Part shown: positions 25,890-38,178 of the stretch, piece by piece | How positions within the stretch are numbered: position 1 is the stretch's first letter | Layout: the number at the start of each line of letters is the position of its first letter | NCBI GenBank assembly: GCA_025093555.1 | Contig: JAIWNF010000025.1 | Location: 682,001 to 746,000 of the forward strand | Source of the DNA: Circinella umbellata | Taxonomy: Eukaryota; Mucoromycota; Mucoromycetes; Mucorales; Lichtheimiaceae | DNA length: 64,000 bases | Reading direction: 5' to 3' | Notes under the pieces: model-generated | Database searches by the model: none | The model's input: only the letters and a program-made list of their open reading frames with translations | Told to the model about the DNA's origin: nothing | Made by a program: the position numbers and the translations under genes

Positions 25890-26191
25890 TGCATTATATA
25901 TAAACGCAGATACGCGTTAAATTTCAAATAAGTGCCATACTATTAACAATCAAGATAATTGTTCTTTTTGTGTTCGAGAAGGAAAAAGCTTTGTTACCTT
26001 TTTCCTTAAAACTACATAATCGTGCCTTGACTGGCTGTTGGCGTACGACAAGCTGGATACGACTAAAATTATTATCATATTACTTTTGTTCAGTTTGCAA
26101 AAAGAAATAATAAAAGAGCAAAAAATAGAAAGGTGAACACCAACTTTCTCTCGGTAATTTCGTAATGCGATCGAGTTTGTAATGTCGACAT
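23543..26191 (-). CDS. velvet-domain developmental regulator (9 exons)
   Basis: Fungal velvet proteins are DNA-binding regulators of spore formation, development and metabolism that form homo- and heterodimers. Exons (minus): 26191-26145, 26062-25998, 25846-25789, 25626-25478, 25394-25310, 25137-25076, 24949-24932, 24714-24633, 24386-23543; 469 residues. The velvet domain fills residues 10-183: IQLVVRQQPVKARLC, DRRPVDPPPIVQL, SYLQNPYFFLYATL, SVVQSLHKLKDVDN, GGFFIFADISVR, then FSDPFQVYSPKTFPGMSEST and CFSDQGVRIRIRKE. An N-terminal domain followed by a long tail, and the KTFPGM string, suggest the VosA/VelC side of the family more than VeA, but I would not name the ortholog. A basic KRRKTEDD stretch after the domain may be a nuclear signal. 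The tail of about 280 residues is rich in Ser, Thr, Gln and His. Exon 7 is only 18 nt. Intron 2 carries a 31-base poly(T) tract just before its acceptor. Confidence 0.93.
25857..25887. repeat. A31 homopolymer (T31 on the coding strand)
   Basis: Uninterrupted run of about 31 A on the plus strand. In the velvet gene, read on the minus strand, it is a T-run ending roughly ten bases before the 3' splice site of intron 2, so it serves as an extreme polypyrimidine tract. Length may be unreliable in assembly and variable between isolates. Confidence 0.8.
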
Positions 26192-26226
26192 TGCACACGC
26201 GCGATAGAATGAGCGGGATATAAGCT

Positions 26227-26261
<35 letters not shown>

Positions 26262-29200
26262 TTTGTTGTTGTTATTGTTGTATGTGTTCCAGAAGATAGA
26301 CAAAAAAAAAAGAAGCTAAAAAAAAGGTTTATGCCATGTAAAAAGGAAAAATAATAATAAAAATTAAAAAGAAAAAAAAATTAAAGAAAAAAAAAAGAAA
26401 AAAAAAGAGAGAGAGAAGAAGAAGAAGAAAGGAAGGAGAGAGTACCTGTGCGTTCTATATATACCTATTTGAGTTCAACCATGCGTAATATCACACACAC
26501 ACATACACACGCACGCACACACACACCACAGAACCTGACTGACTGACTAGCTACTTAACTTGTGAGCACATGCACACATTGTTGCAACTGTTTTTTTTTC
26601 TTCTTTGAATGGCCCACACCCAGCACATTTCCACCACCCAAATTAGAATACATTGTTCCGTTTTCTTTTTACCCTGCCAGAACAATTCTTTTCCCATATA
26701 GCAAAACGAGTCTCCACATAATCCTAATGTTATTATTATTCTATGTGCTGTTGTTAATGCTCCGAATTCTTGGGTTAAACAATCTAATGGTTTTTTTTTA
26801 CTCTCATTCTCCTTTTCTTTAGCCATTTCACCATTGCTTTTTTTTTCCCCCCTTTCTTTTATACTTCATTATATTAATTTTGCGCAGTAGTTTTATTTAT
26901 TATGAAAATTTTTTTAGACAATCTTTTTTTTTATACAGTATCACGGGTTGTGCCGATATTTTTTGCCCTGAGTGTATAAAAAATCCAGCAACCGGCACTT
27001 ATAGTAAGATAAAAAAAAAAGGGGGGGATAAATTACTATGGGATAACTCTTGTTTCAGATACGTTTTGTTCCAGAAGAGTAAGAAAAAAAAGCTAAGTTC
27101 TAACGTGCCTATAATATGAGCTTCTTGGTCAATTCTCTTACCGCTTTCTCTATTTCTTTAAATAATTTTCCTCTTTTCTTTTTTCTTAAGCACCCCCCAA
27201 AACATAGACACATCCGACTGAATGGTTGTTGAGGCATGAAAGAACCATATTCAGGAATGCGATCCATTCATTCGGATTCCGACTCCTAAATCCAACCCTG
27301 CAAAGTTATTCCATCGTTTTTCTTCTTCATAACACCCCCGAAAATTTTTCAACTTTTTTCTTCTGTAATAGTTTATACACTTGTAATAGTTTATATACTT
27401 ATATAGTAAAGTAATGGTGGGACCAAGACACTTGTCAATTGACTTCAATTGGATAGCGCTTATGCATAGATTTATCGCTCAGCTTCTTTTTTTGGGCTTT
27501 AATGCTTTTTTTTTTACTTTGGCTCTTCCCCCCCATTAAAACCCCTTTTTTTTTTTCACATTCTCTCTCTCTCTTCTTGTTATGGCCCTTATTATACCAA
27601 TTGTATAAAGATGCTTAAGATATATTGAGTAAGAAGCCATGAGTTTTTAGTATTTTGGTTTGACATGGGAACTCGGGATGATCCAAAACTATGGATGATT
27701 CTCTGTTACCTCTGGCAATTAATCCTGAAACAACATTTTTATTTTATTATATTTTGCGGAGTGTAACACATTCAAAAAGAAAAACTTTTGTGTGTGTGTT
27801 AAAAAAAGCTTATGGGGGTCAGCCTCATCTTGGCGAACCTCATCTTTTTTGTCCTGACAATATCGTTCTTATTTTATTTATTTTGGCAGTCTTCCTGTGT
27901 TTTTTTTTTTTTTTTGACTTGGGTCTCTCTTTTTTTTTTTTTTTCTCGCGATGTATTTCTGTCTTTTTCATTTTTATTCTCACACACACCCCGCGCTTTT
28001 TTAAAATGTCTGTGCGTCCATGGTAACCAATTTTTGGTTTTGTTTTTTCTTACCCAAGACAACAACCCATAACAACGAAATCCAAGACTACGGTTGTCAT
28101 ATTTACTCTCCCTCTTTCTTATTTTAACTTGTTCTAGGTTTTTCTTCTTCGATGATAATCAATTACTGCTTTTCTCAGCCACACTTTTGCTTATCAGAAT
28201 TTATCTCCCTTGCCTTTTTTTTTTTTTTTGCATAGACATGATTTGAAGGAAAAGTTATTTCCGAATTGTCGGGTTTTTTTACACAGTTCTTAAATGGAAA
28301 AACTGGCGTCATATGTAATTCAATTGATGTTAATTAAAATGATTGGATAAATCCCATTTTAGAGCTTTTTACTTTTTTTTTTTTTATCCAACCCTCGTTC
28401 CCTCTTTGAATTTTGGAAAAGGATAACTTGATTATAAAAGTAAAAAAAAAAATGCGTGATTTGTGCCATTCACAACAATTTAACAAATATAGTAAAGCTA
28501 AAACTCAAAATCTGAATAGACAATTCTGGACATATAAGAACGATACATAATTAAGAGTTTGTCTTGTTTTGTACTATTAAAAACGAACTTTAATGCTTCT
28601 TTGCTTTTCTTTCTTCCCAAAACAGGGAAATAGTTTTGCTCCCAATTTATTATTTTCATTCGACCAAGGTTCAATCTCCTTAAGTGCTTTTATTATGTGA
28701 TACCACGTTTTTTTTTTGTTTATCATTTTTTTTTGTGCGAATATGAATTAAAGTTTCGCTTGCACAAACATCATATATATGATGATCTACAACGTGTAGG
28801 TAAAACAATACTTATTTTTTCATGTTTACCAAATATTCTTGTAGAAGTAAAATGGATGAATGGTAATCAGGACTAATATAATAACTAAACTTTCAAAAGA
28901 GATGTAATTAGATGTGACTTTTTGTAGAAATATTTATCTTAAAATAACTTTGGGAAAAATATAGCAATAAGTTCTTTCCAATATTGGCTTTTTTACATTA
29001 TAAAACCCTTAAATATATTAGAATAATTATCTGTTAATTTGCTCCATTCTCATTTCCCGGTCACTTCAATTCATCTCCTGAAAATCGTCTCGGCCTTTGC
29101 CGATGTGAAGTAGTGATCACAAGGAGGGGGCGGCAAATCGGACTAGAACCATCATGCTCTCTATATAATATTTCCTGGTTTTAAGTTGCTTTAATTAATT

Positions 29201-30342
29201 TAGGAAGTGACTGAGCTTCATGTTATCTTTTCTTTTTTCTCGAAACAGATTTTTGATAACTGTATTATCAGCTTTTTATCTTTCTTTAACCTCTCTGCTA
29301 GACTCTCTGTGTGTGAACTAAAATTATCTCTATTACTATATTTATTTGCTTGTGAATATTATCTTTTTTTTCCATATATCCATGCAATCTGATCATCACT
29401 GCCGTCATATCAACATGATAAGTGGGAAAAGAAGAATGATTTTCTTGATCAATGTTTATTAAATAAACGTGTATTTAGAACATTAAGACACATATAATAT
29501 GTTGATAAGGAACAAAGAAATATCAATACTCATCCTTAGTCTCTACTTAACCCTATCTATAAAATAATTATTTAACTATGATCTGAGGAATAATAATCCA
29601 ATTATTGATATCACTGAATGTGAAATTTACCATACACAAACAATTAATTCAAAACATAACTTATCTTATTCAAATCTATATTATTAAAATAACAACTTTT
29701 ACACAAAAAAAGAAATTTTATTAGTAAAACTTACTACTACACAAAAAAGGAACACAATGTCACAATACGTATCACAATAAGGTGCAAAATGGTCGTCTTT
29801 TAACTTCTTTAAACCGTGTCGCTATCTTTTGTATTTCTTGCATTTCTTATCGAATTTATATCAACGATTGAATATCATAATGAAATCAAATAGTATCAGT
29901 TTAACTTTGTCTAAACTTTTACTACAATTGTGTTTCTGTTTGTTCGAACTATCATATCTCCAATTTTTTTTCTTATCTCTAACTGTACCTTTTCTTTCAA
30001 TATATATATATATATATATATATATCAATAGAATAATATAGTCTTTAGCATGTATCGCGTTTTTTTTTTGCTCCAGATGGCTTACAGGTGTTGACAAACA
30101 AGTACAAATAATGTATCGATATCAGGATTATATATGTGTTTCTTCACACACTACAGAAAATTTAATGAGCAGTTCGAAACAGTTTAGAACAAAAGCATCA
30201 ATTGACTTTTTTTCTAAATGCCATACTATACATGTATAATATATTCTCATAGATGATTTGATTAATTCACTACATTATTATTATTATTATTTGTGATTTT
30301 TTACCACTGGCATCTGATATATTTTTTTTTCTCAAAAAGTAT
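26192..30342. other. gene-poor stretch, upstream of the velvet gene
   Basis: No supported gene in about 4 kb. Next to the velvet start there are a TA microsatellite (about 26230-26257), a purine-rich GA/GAA tract (26400-26445) and a CA-rich tract (26491-26526), a plausible promoter and 5' leader. From 26840 to 28740 the plus strand is unusually T/C-rich with many T-runs of 9-15 bases, which generates the Phe/Leu/Ser-rich pseudo-frames there. Another TA repeat lies at about 30000-30025. Confidence 0.5.
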
Positions 30343-30484
30343 TATACAGCCTTGAATATCGTTGCTACCAGGCGCGAAGCGCCGTTGGGGGTCAAAGGAG
30401 GGAACCCCCTTTGCGACGCAAATCGCTAAATGACCCGAAGCGAAACGAAGGGACTCATTTATCCGAGCGAAGCGAGGAAGGGTT
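30343..30484. repeat. GC-rich hairpin element, copy A
   Basis: About 140 bases of GC-rich sequence set in very AT-rich DNA. It begins TATACAGCCTTG and contains four possible hairpins in order: GGCGC-GAA-GCGCC (30371-30383), CAAAGGAGGG paired with CCCCCTTTG, TGACCC paired loosely with GGGACTCA, and TCCGAGCGAAGCGAGGA with TCC/GGA at its base. A second, diverged copy lies at 57728-57873 in the same relative order. It has no open frame. The composition and hairpin density suggest a small mobile or structured element; no terminal inverted repeat or clear target duplication is visible. Confidence 0.8.
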
Positions 30485-31594
30485 GTTAGTATATTATGAA
30501 AGAGATAAAGCTGGAAATAAGATGATCATCCATAAACAGAGTAAATACTATTTGTGAATTTCTATAACTAGAAACTTTATAATACAGATGTCAAAGAGTT
30601 TAGTGCAGGTGTAAGTAATATTCTTGATGGATCAGTTTGAATTATCTTTTCCCCCATGGTAACTAGGTTTGAAACTCTTCATAAAGTATCAAAGTTGGTT
30701 TTTAGGAGACACTACCAATAAAATCGACAGGGTAATATTTATTATCAACCAGTTCATATAGATTGTTTCATGATTACAATATCATATAACAGTAAAAATT
30801 AATAAAGAATAAACTATTAAACTAATCAAGTTAACAATGGCTTAAATGTATTTTTTTAAACGATGATAGAAAGCAAAGCGCTAATAAAGGTTTCTTCTTC
30901 ACCATTCAACTTTTTTATATTGAAATTTTCTGGGATGAACTCTATCGACGCATCTGTGAAAAAAAAAAGTAGTTGTATGCACTATGTATTTTCAAGATAG
31001 AAACATGATTGAAATGTATTAAACCAAATTTATACATAAGACATGGCATTCATACTCAAAATGGAAAGCTGGTAAAAATTAAAACCAGGACAATTCATTT
31101 ATGCTGTATCTATTTTAATGATTTGTTGCAAAGGGAAGGGAACAGATACATGTTTTTTTTAAAAAAAAATTGCTATAATACAATAATCCATGACATTTAT
31201 AAAGAAATCACTTTGGTTGACAACTTTGAACATAGTGTGTATTAATAAATAGTGTCAATTTTTCTTTTTTTTTTTAAAAAAAAAGATAATGAATGTTGTT
31301 CTTAAGTGCTGTACTATAGAAAAATTATTAGTGATGGATGACAAATAAGATATGGTCTTTTGTTATGATCCCAATACTGTCTAATTTTTCAAATTCAGTA
31401 CAATAGTCGGCTAAACTTAGAATTACATGGAAGGAAAGAGAGACGCGTTATTAGAACCGATGATGACGCTTGCTGATGAATTGCGGAATATCGGGTGAAT
31501 TCAACCGAGTCTAACAATTTTATAAACAATAATATTCTCGAATAATATTTCATCTTTTTCTCTTTTAATACTTTATTTTTTTTATAATAAAAAT
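30485..31594. other. gene-free stretch upstream of the cytochrome b5 reductase gene
   Basis: No supported gene. The 78-codon frame at 31009-31245 has no recognisable features. The right end, with T-rich DNA up to the ATG at 31595, is the presumed promoter and leader of the reductase gene. Confidence 0.5.
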
Positions 31595-33154
31595 ATGCGT
31601 TTCGCTACAACTTTGTTAGGTTCTGCTCGTTCAGCTGTTAAGACTTCGACTCACTTTCAGGTAACATAGACACACATAAATAAAAATTTAAATAAACAAA
31701 TATAAATATAGAGAGAACGTTACTTGTTTCGAGATTATTAATCGTCAAAAAAAAAAAAACGCGTTCATTTTGACATTTTGTACCTAATTTTTGATCGATT
31801 CTTATTTTTTATTTTTATAATAGGCTCGTGGATATGGCACACAATCTAGTGGTAAGAAGGGTGGTAATGGTCTTGTATTAGCTGCTTTAGCTGGTCTCGG
31901 TGCTGCTGGTGGAATTTATTATAACCAAAACCAAGCTACTGTAGCTCCTGTTGCTGTTGCAACTGCCCCTAGTCCATCTGCTTTTGATCCCAGTCAATTT
32001 AAGGGTTTCAAGGTAATATATAAATATATAAGTACAACCTATAGCAACCATATAAATACTAACTAACAAAAAAATAAAAAAATCCGATTATAGTTGCAAA
32101 AAATTGAAAAGATTAACCATAACACTAGTGTGTATCGTTTCGACCTTGACTCTGCTGATCATGTTGCCGACTTACCTGTTGCTTCATGTATCATCACACG
32201 TAAGCCAATTACCAAGAAGGATGGTACTCCAGGTTTTATCATTCGTCCTTATACACCCACTTCTACCGATGATGTAATTTAATTTTTTATTGTGAAATTT
32301 GTGCATGGTGCAACGCGTTTTTTTTTTTTTTTTTTTTTTTACACACGACCTCCGTTTACGCCGCGACTAACTAAAATATATTCTTTTAAAGACAAAGGGC
32401 TATGTTGATTTAATTGTAAAGGAATATCCTGACGGTAAGATGAGCAAACATATTGCTAACCTTAAGGTCGGTGATACTTTGGAAATGAAGGGTCCTATTC
32501 CCAAATATAACTGGGATCAAGGCAAGGTTGATAACGTCGGTATGGTTTGTGGAGGTACCGGTATTACTCCCATGGTAAATATATTTTCTTGAAAAAAAAA
32601 AAGAAGGATCTGATAAGGAAAAAAAAAAAGAAAGTATTTTTTTTTCCGTAATACTAATAAAATCTTCTTTTTATATAGCTTCAAGTCATTCGTAAGGTCT
32701 TTGACAAGAAATCCAATGATGATAAGACAAAGGTTACTTTGATCTTTGCTAATCAAACTGAAGAAGATATCTTACTCAAGGAAGAATTAGATGGATATGC
32801 AAAGGAATATCCTGAACGTTTCCAAGTTATTTATGCTTTGGATCGTCCACCTAAGGAATGGAGTGGTTTACAAGGTTTCGTTACTGCTGAAGCAATCAAG
32901 AAATATTTACCTGCTCCTGAAACTGAAAGTTTAAAGGTCTTTGTTTGTGGTCCTGACCCAATGTTGGCCTCTCTTGCTGGTCCCAAGAACCCTGATAAGA
33001 GTCAAGGTGAAGTCGGTGGTATCTTGAAGGAGTAAGTTACACTTTTAATTTTATTTCATATCCTATTATCAATTTATATAACTCATTTTTTTATTTATTT
33101 TATTTCAATTACAATAGGCTTGGTTATTCTCAAGATACCGTTTACAAGTTCTAA
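31595..33154 (+). CDS. MCR1: mitochondrial NADH-cytochrome b5 reductase (6 exons)
   Basis: FAD enzyme that passes electrons from NADH to cytochrome b5 or related acceptors. Exons: 31595-31660, 31824-32012, 32094-32273, 32392-32574, 32679-33031, 33118-33154; 335 residues, close to yeast Mcr1. The N terminus (MRFATTLLGSARSAVKTS) is basic and hydroxylated without acidic residues, as in a mitochondrial presequence, and a Gly/Ala/Leu-rich segment at about 37-53 is the membrane stop-transfer helix of the Mcr1 type. The FAD motif RPYTPTS lies at 136-142, the NADH-binding GGTGITPM at 199-206, and CGPDPM at 296-301. The C terminus GYSQDTVYKF is typical of the family. AATAAA at 33215-33220 probably ends the transcript. 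It is convergent with the MFS carrier gene, which ends at 33473. Confidence 0.96.
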
Positions 33155-33472
33155 ACAGACTATTTGAAAATCAAAATGTTTATACAAAAATGAAATATAA
33201 AACAAATTATATTTAATAAAAAAAGAACTATTGTATTATTATTTTTCCCATTGATATACTATGAAGGAATAAGAAAATGGTTAAATACAAAAAGAAAACA
33301 ATAGATTGTCAGAAGGGCCTTTGCGAGGGTTGGACGGGGGAATATAGAAAGTATAGATGGGTTTATGTAAGTGATTGAAGGGGGAAAGTAAATCTGAGAG
33401 GGTATGAATAATTATTATTATTAATTAATAAAGAAAGGAAAAACAACGAAATGAATTTTACACAGTTTTACT
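33155..33472. other. convergent intergenic gap
   Basis: 3' regions of the cytochrome b5 reductase (+) and the MFS carrier (-). It contains the AATAAA at 33215-33220 for the plus-strand gene. Nothing else is visible. Confidence 0.6.
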
Positions 33473-35824
33473 TTAGTATACTAATACAAATTTGAAGAAC
33501 ATAATCCAACTTAAAGCTGCAAGGAAAATATAAAGACCACCATAAATCCAATTAGCCCATAATTTTTCTTGAGCAGCAGATGTTTCTATTTTGTTTTCAA
33601 GTGCTTCTAAACGTTTTGCTTCTTGTGCACTACGATCCAATATAGAACCATACATTGTATAATCTAAAACGCATAAAGTCAAACCAGCAATAACAGCGAG
33701 AACACCAATACCAATGAAAAAATCAATCACATGACCGTAACCTTGATTTTCTGCTGCATCTTGTAAAAAGCCAGTAGCAATATCAAACAAACTTGCACCG
33801 ATATTGGTACTACTTTTGATTAATCCCATGCCAGTACCTACTAATGATAGAGGCAAAATGACGGGAACCGAAGACACCAGACCAACAGGACCCAGGGCCA
33901 AGCTGACGCTAAATAAGAACATACCAATCAGAGGATTTGCATAAGTGAAACCCAATAATAAAAGGGATGCAACAAAACTGAGTCCACTTGCAAGCGCTAA
34001 AGAAAAAAAAAATCAGTTGGATAATGTGATTTAATAATAAATTTTAGATGAAAAAAAAAAAAAAAAAACCACGTGTGATTCCACATTTTATCAAAAAAAG
34101 ATAAATAAAAAGGATATACTTACTCATCCAAGTACGTCTGCCAAATCGGTCGACGCATACACCTAATATAGGCATTAAAAAGATAGGTGCAACTTGTGCA
34201 ACAGAAGCTGTAGCAGCAGCATGAGTATTATCATAACCAAATCTAAATTTGACAAATTCACTGATATGATAATAACAATAATGAATTAGTTTTTTTATAT
34301 AGCCATTTGTAATAAAGCATATATATACAGAGAGAGAGAGATCGAGAGAGAGAAAGAGAAAGTAAAAGTCCAGTTACCTATTAATATGTAAGAAACAGCC
34401 CCAGGCACCACCTAGCAAGAACTCCATGGTAGCAATAAGCCAAAAGGAATGAGGCAAGTACAAAAGTTTGTTCCAACTGAAAGATTTCTTTCTGCGAACA
34501 ACTTGAGCACCTTGTTGACATGTGCCTGAGATGATTGTCCTCATGAGCATAATATAAATCAAGTTGATCACGAGTGAAAATACACATAAAAAGGCAGAAA
34601 ACTATTGAATGTATATAATGATAAAAACAAAAATAAGTGAGTCATTGATAGTGTATGTATGGAGGGGTTCCCAGCGAAAGCAAATACAAAACACAAACAT
34701 AAAAAGGTAAACAAATAAGTAAAAAAAATTTTGTATAAAATGTATCGGTGAAAGGGAAAATACTACAAGTTTTCTAGTGAAAAAAAAAAAAGGTTGCTTA
34801 CCCAAAAGCCATAACCATACCAACCAGTGAAGTTAGCAATTGGAACTACGGTTGCTTGAGCAAGAAAAGAAGACTATACATAATAAGTATATCATATAAA
34901 TGTTAAATGCCTTTCGTAGTGTATTTTTGGTTACATAAATAAAAGATAGATGTTGCAGGATGATGCAGCACTAATCAATCAAAAAAGAGTAAACTAAAAA
35001 GAAAAAAGTACCAAACGGCTAACGGTCATCATTAATGCTACTACACCAGCAAGACTTCGTCCTTTAAACCATTGACTCAAGATAGTTTCTTGTACAATGA
35101 CAACTGTACCACTTCCAATACCATAAAGAATACGACCTACAATCATGGTACTTAAACTTGCATTGGAAGTTGATGCAGCCACTAGAACGTTACCAAAAGT
35201 AATAAGAAGAGTAGTTACGATTGAACCTGAAACAGTTCCAAACGCGTCAAGAAAAATACCACCCAAGACAGGTAAGATTGTATTTACAATAGATACACTT
35301 GATTGAAGCACACCATATTGTGCGTTACTGATACCAAATTCCTGTTTAATCATAATTATATAATGTATCAATTTTTTTTTTTTTTTTGATCTTTATAATA
35401 TAATTATTGTTAATATGAAATATATATTTATCGTACCTGTTTAACTGTATTTTTCATTGCACCAAGAGTATGTGCAGCAAAATGACTACCCACTGTATAA
35501 TAATAATATATAAAATGATTAGGATAAATGTTTGTTTTTTTTATAATGATATATAAATTTTTGTTATTCGTTTATATTACCAGCTAAAAATAAGGCGCAC
35601 GTGAGAGCAACAGCTTTATATTTCCAAGGTTGATTTGCTAAATGACAATAATCATCGTTACCATTCGATGCACATTGTTTTCCTTTACGATCATTAGATC
35701 CATTCTTTGATGAGCAACAATAGCTGTTGTTTGAAGAAGAACAACATGTTTTCGTTGGAAGTAAAGGTGTCCGTTCGTCTTGTTGTTCGTTAATAATAGT
35801 TTTATTATCGCTGTAAATAGACAT
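33473..35824 (-). CDS. MFSD1-like major facilitator carrier (7 exons)
   Basis: Polytopic membrane carrier of the major facilitator superfamily. Exons (minus): 35824-35581, 35492-35437, 35341-35012, 34873-34802, 34601-34378, 34260-34124, 33996-33473; 528 residues with about twelve hydrophobic segments in two halves. The second half carries the MFS loop motif GVCVDRFGRRTW; the first half has GRILYGIGSGTVVIVQETILSQWFKG, matching the MFSD1 group of lysosomal carriers that export dipeptides in animals. The soluble N terminus has an acidic dileucine signal ERTPLL (about residues 18-23), consistent with sorting to vacuole/lysosome as in MFSD1, and a Cys/Ser/Asn-rich loop before the first helix. Substrate in this organism is unknown; the MFSD1 assignment comes from overall pattern, so a near relative is possible. 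Confidence 0.85.
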
Positions 35825-37094
35825 TTTGCTGATAGTACATTTAATAATAATAAAAGGTTGTTGGTGTAGTAGTAGTAGTTATAAAAAAATAAAGAAAAAT
35901 CAAACAGTTATATAATTTAAGAAGAGAAGCAAGAGAAGCGAAAAGAAAGAACGGGGTTATTTTATACATCTACACTTAAATCGTTATTATTATTATACAC
36001 TGATAAATCAAAATACTTTTGGTATTTTACACAAGTATAAATAAATAGTATGCAGAAAATAAATAAATAAAAAGTAAAAATATTGATTATTTTAACCCGT
36101 TACCTTCCATCACGCGCTCGATGATGGGACATGTATTTTATTATTATTATTTCTTATTTTATTAATAAGAGTCAGTTATTGTAATTTCGTCTTTTTTTTT
36201 CATAATTTGGTTGTACGTAGAATGATGTATTTTTCAAAAAGTCTGAACTGAGATCTGATAAACTTACTAAAATTTTTTGTAATCAGATCAAAAAGAACAA
36301 TTAACACGCACCCTTCTTTATTATTCCCCCTGAATAAAAACAAGTAAAGTGACAAGTATAGATTGAAGGATACGCAATTGAAAAAAGAAAAGTGCACATG
36401 ATTTCCTTTTTGTCAGATGCTTCAAGATAATCTATTCAACATGTTTATATAAATAATGACTTGTCACTATAACAACAAATTAAGCTGTAATTGTTTGTTG
36501 ATTTATTCTTCTAACTATTATTATTTTTATGTACAGTTGGAGTAACACATTGATATGAAAACCCTGGTTATTACATTTATTTTTATGCAGCTTTTTTTCC
36601 CCCTTTTTTTTCAGTTATGCGTGATTATGACTTGTATCAAATAAAAAGAGGTTATATATGATCTTGTGAAGGCATTCATCAGCCGATTTGAAATATAATA
36701 ATTCCGATCATCATCTTACACATAGTGCGCACCATGTAAAAATGTATATAAAAGCACAAGATGGTGCCATATGGCACACAGCCCATGTTGTCATGTGGGT
36801 AATGATAAGTTCTTCCATAGTTAATATATGTGGTATATAAAGTATATAAAGTATATCAATATTAACTATCAAATCATTCGGTCTTCATCTCCCCGACTCT
36901 TTTCAATTACATGGTTATAAGAACGTTTTACCAAGTAATAACTCTACGAGTGCATAATAGTAATTTTCAACAAATTTTTCATTCCTTTTTTGGTCGGAAC
37001 CCCAAAGTTTGGTAAAAAAAAAAAAATAACAATATGAATTAACAGGAATTTAAGATATAAGAAAAAAACCAAGGCTTTTTTTTTATTTTCTATA
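35825..37094. promoter_or_regulatory. divergent promoter region between MFS carrier and PHS1
   Basis: About 1.3 kb shared upstream region of two divergent genes. A TATATAAAAG string at 36745-36754 (about 340 bases before the PHS1 start) and TATATAAAG repeats at 36835-36855 are candidate TATA elements; AT-rich DNA makes chance matches likely. No gene is supported inside it. Confidence 0.35.
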
Positions 37095-38178
37095 ATGCCT
37101 CAAGGTAATGACAAACAAAGTAGTTTCCCTTCTCTTGAAAAAATAAATAAATAACCATATATATATATATATATATTTGTGGTAGTTGCCTATACGAAAT
37201 CACCTCAAGAGCTTGCAGCAGCCTCCAAATCGGCTTCTAGTAGTAGTGGCAAACCACGTGAATTCAGTTCAGGCAATCAACTCTTTCTTTTCTTTTATTT
37301 GCTTGGTTACAATAATGTCAGTTTCATTGGTTGGTTTTGGGTAATGTATGCCACCTTTTTCCGACTTGCAGTAACTAAATTTCAATTTCATGATGTACAT
37401 GAAGTTGTTTGGCCCGCTTTGATTCTTGTTCAATCAAGTGCATTTATTGAAATTCTTAATTCTGCTTTTGGTAAAGTATATCATTCATCTCTTTATTATT
37501 ATCACTTTCCCCTCCCCTCTCTCTTCCACCTGGTTTCATTTTCTGTAAAGTGTATAACAAACAAATATTATAATAATGTCAAGGAGTAAAAAAAAAAAAA
37601 ATAAGACAAATAAATTAATTATATATATTATTTTTTTAAGGATTTGTACGTGCCCCTGTCATGACAACAGCTATGCAAGTAGCATCCCGATTATTCTTGG
37701 TCTGGGGTGTAAATTATCTCTTTCCAGAAGTTCGATCACATTGGGCTTTTAGTACAATGATGATCGCGTGGTCAGTAACTGAATGTATCCGTTATTCATA
37801 CTATGCTTTGAATCTTATTGGTCAAGTACCTAAAGCATTGACGTGGGCTCGTTATAACTTTTTCTTGGTATTATATCCATTGGGTGTTGGATCTGAATTA
37901 ACTATGGTTTATCAAGCATTGTCTTATGCCAAGGAATGGAATCCTTTATATTATTATTTCATGATCGTTGTTGCTCTTATTTATATTCCAGGTAATTAAT
38001 TATATTTTTTGTTGTACATGTGGGTGGTAATTTAATTTTTAAGAGACAAGAAAGGATACTCATTAGTATAAATTTTATAATAGGTTTCCCTGTTTTATTT
38101 TCCCATATGCTTGCTCAACGTAAGAAGTATCTTAAGGGGACATATTTGGTTGCAGAAAAGAAGAAGCGCAAGGATTAA
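37095..38178 (+). CDS. PHS1: very-long-chain (3R)-3-hydroxyacyl-CoA dehydratase (4 exons)
   Basis: Third enzyme of the ER fatty-acid elongation cycle; removes water from 3-hydroxyacyl-CoA to give the trans-2-enoyl form for sphingolipid and membrane lipid synthesis. Exons: 37095-37104, 37186-37470, 37641-37991, 38084-38178; 246 residues. The protein is a small polytopic membrane protein. The family segment LYPLGVGSE contains a Tyr and a Glu seven residues apart (Y177, E184), the spacing of the catalytic pair in yeast Phs1 (Y149, E156). APVMTTAMQVASRLFLVWG and EWNPLYYYF are other conserved parts. The C terminus is strongly basic (EKKKRKD), similar to an ER-retrieval tail. The first coding exon has only 10 bases (ATG CCT CAA G); it is chosen because it supplies an ATG and restores the frame with a good GTAATG donor. 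AATAAA at 38277-38282. Convergent with DMC1. Confidence 0.94.

Noticed and set aside
26880..28080. Several 60-110 codon frames rich in Phe, Leu and Ser
   Set aside because: They result from long T and CT runs and lack any domain or splice support.
30343..30484. Interpretation of the GC-rich element as an inserted mitochondrial fragment or bacterial contamination
   Set aside because: A diverged second copy at 57728 with retained stem pairing, both within nuclear flanks, fits a dispersed element better; a mitochondrial origin is not excluded.
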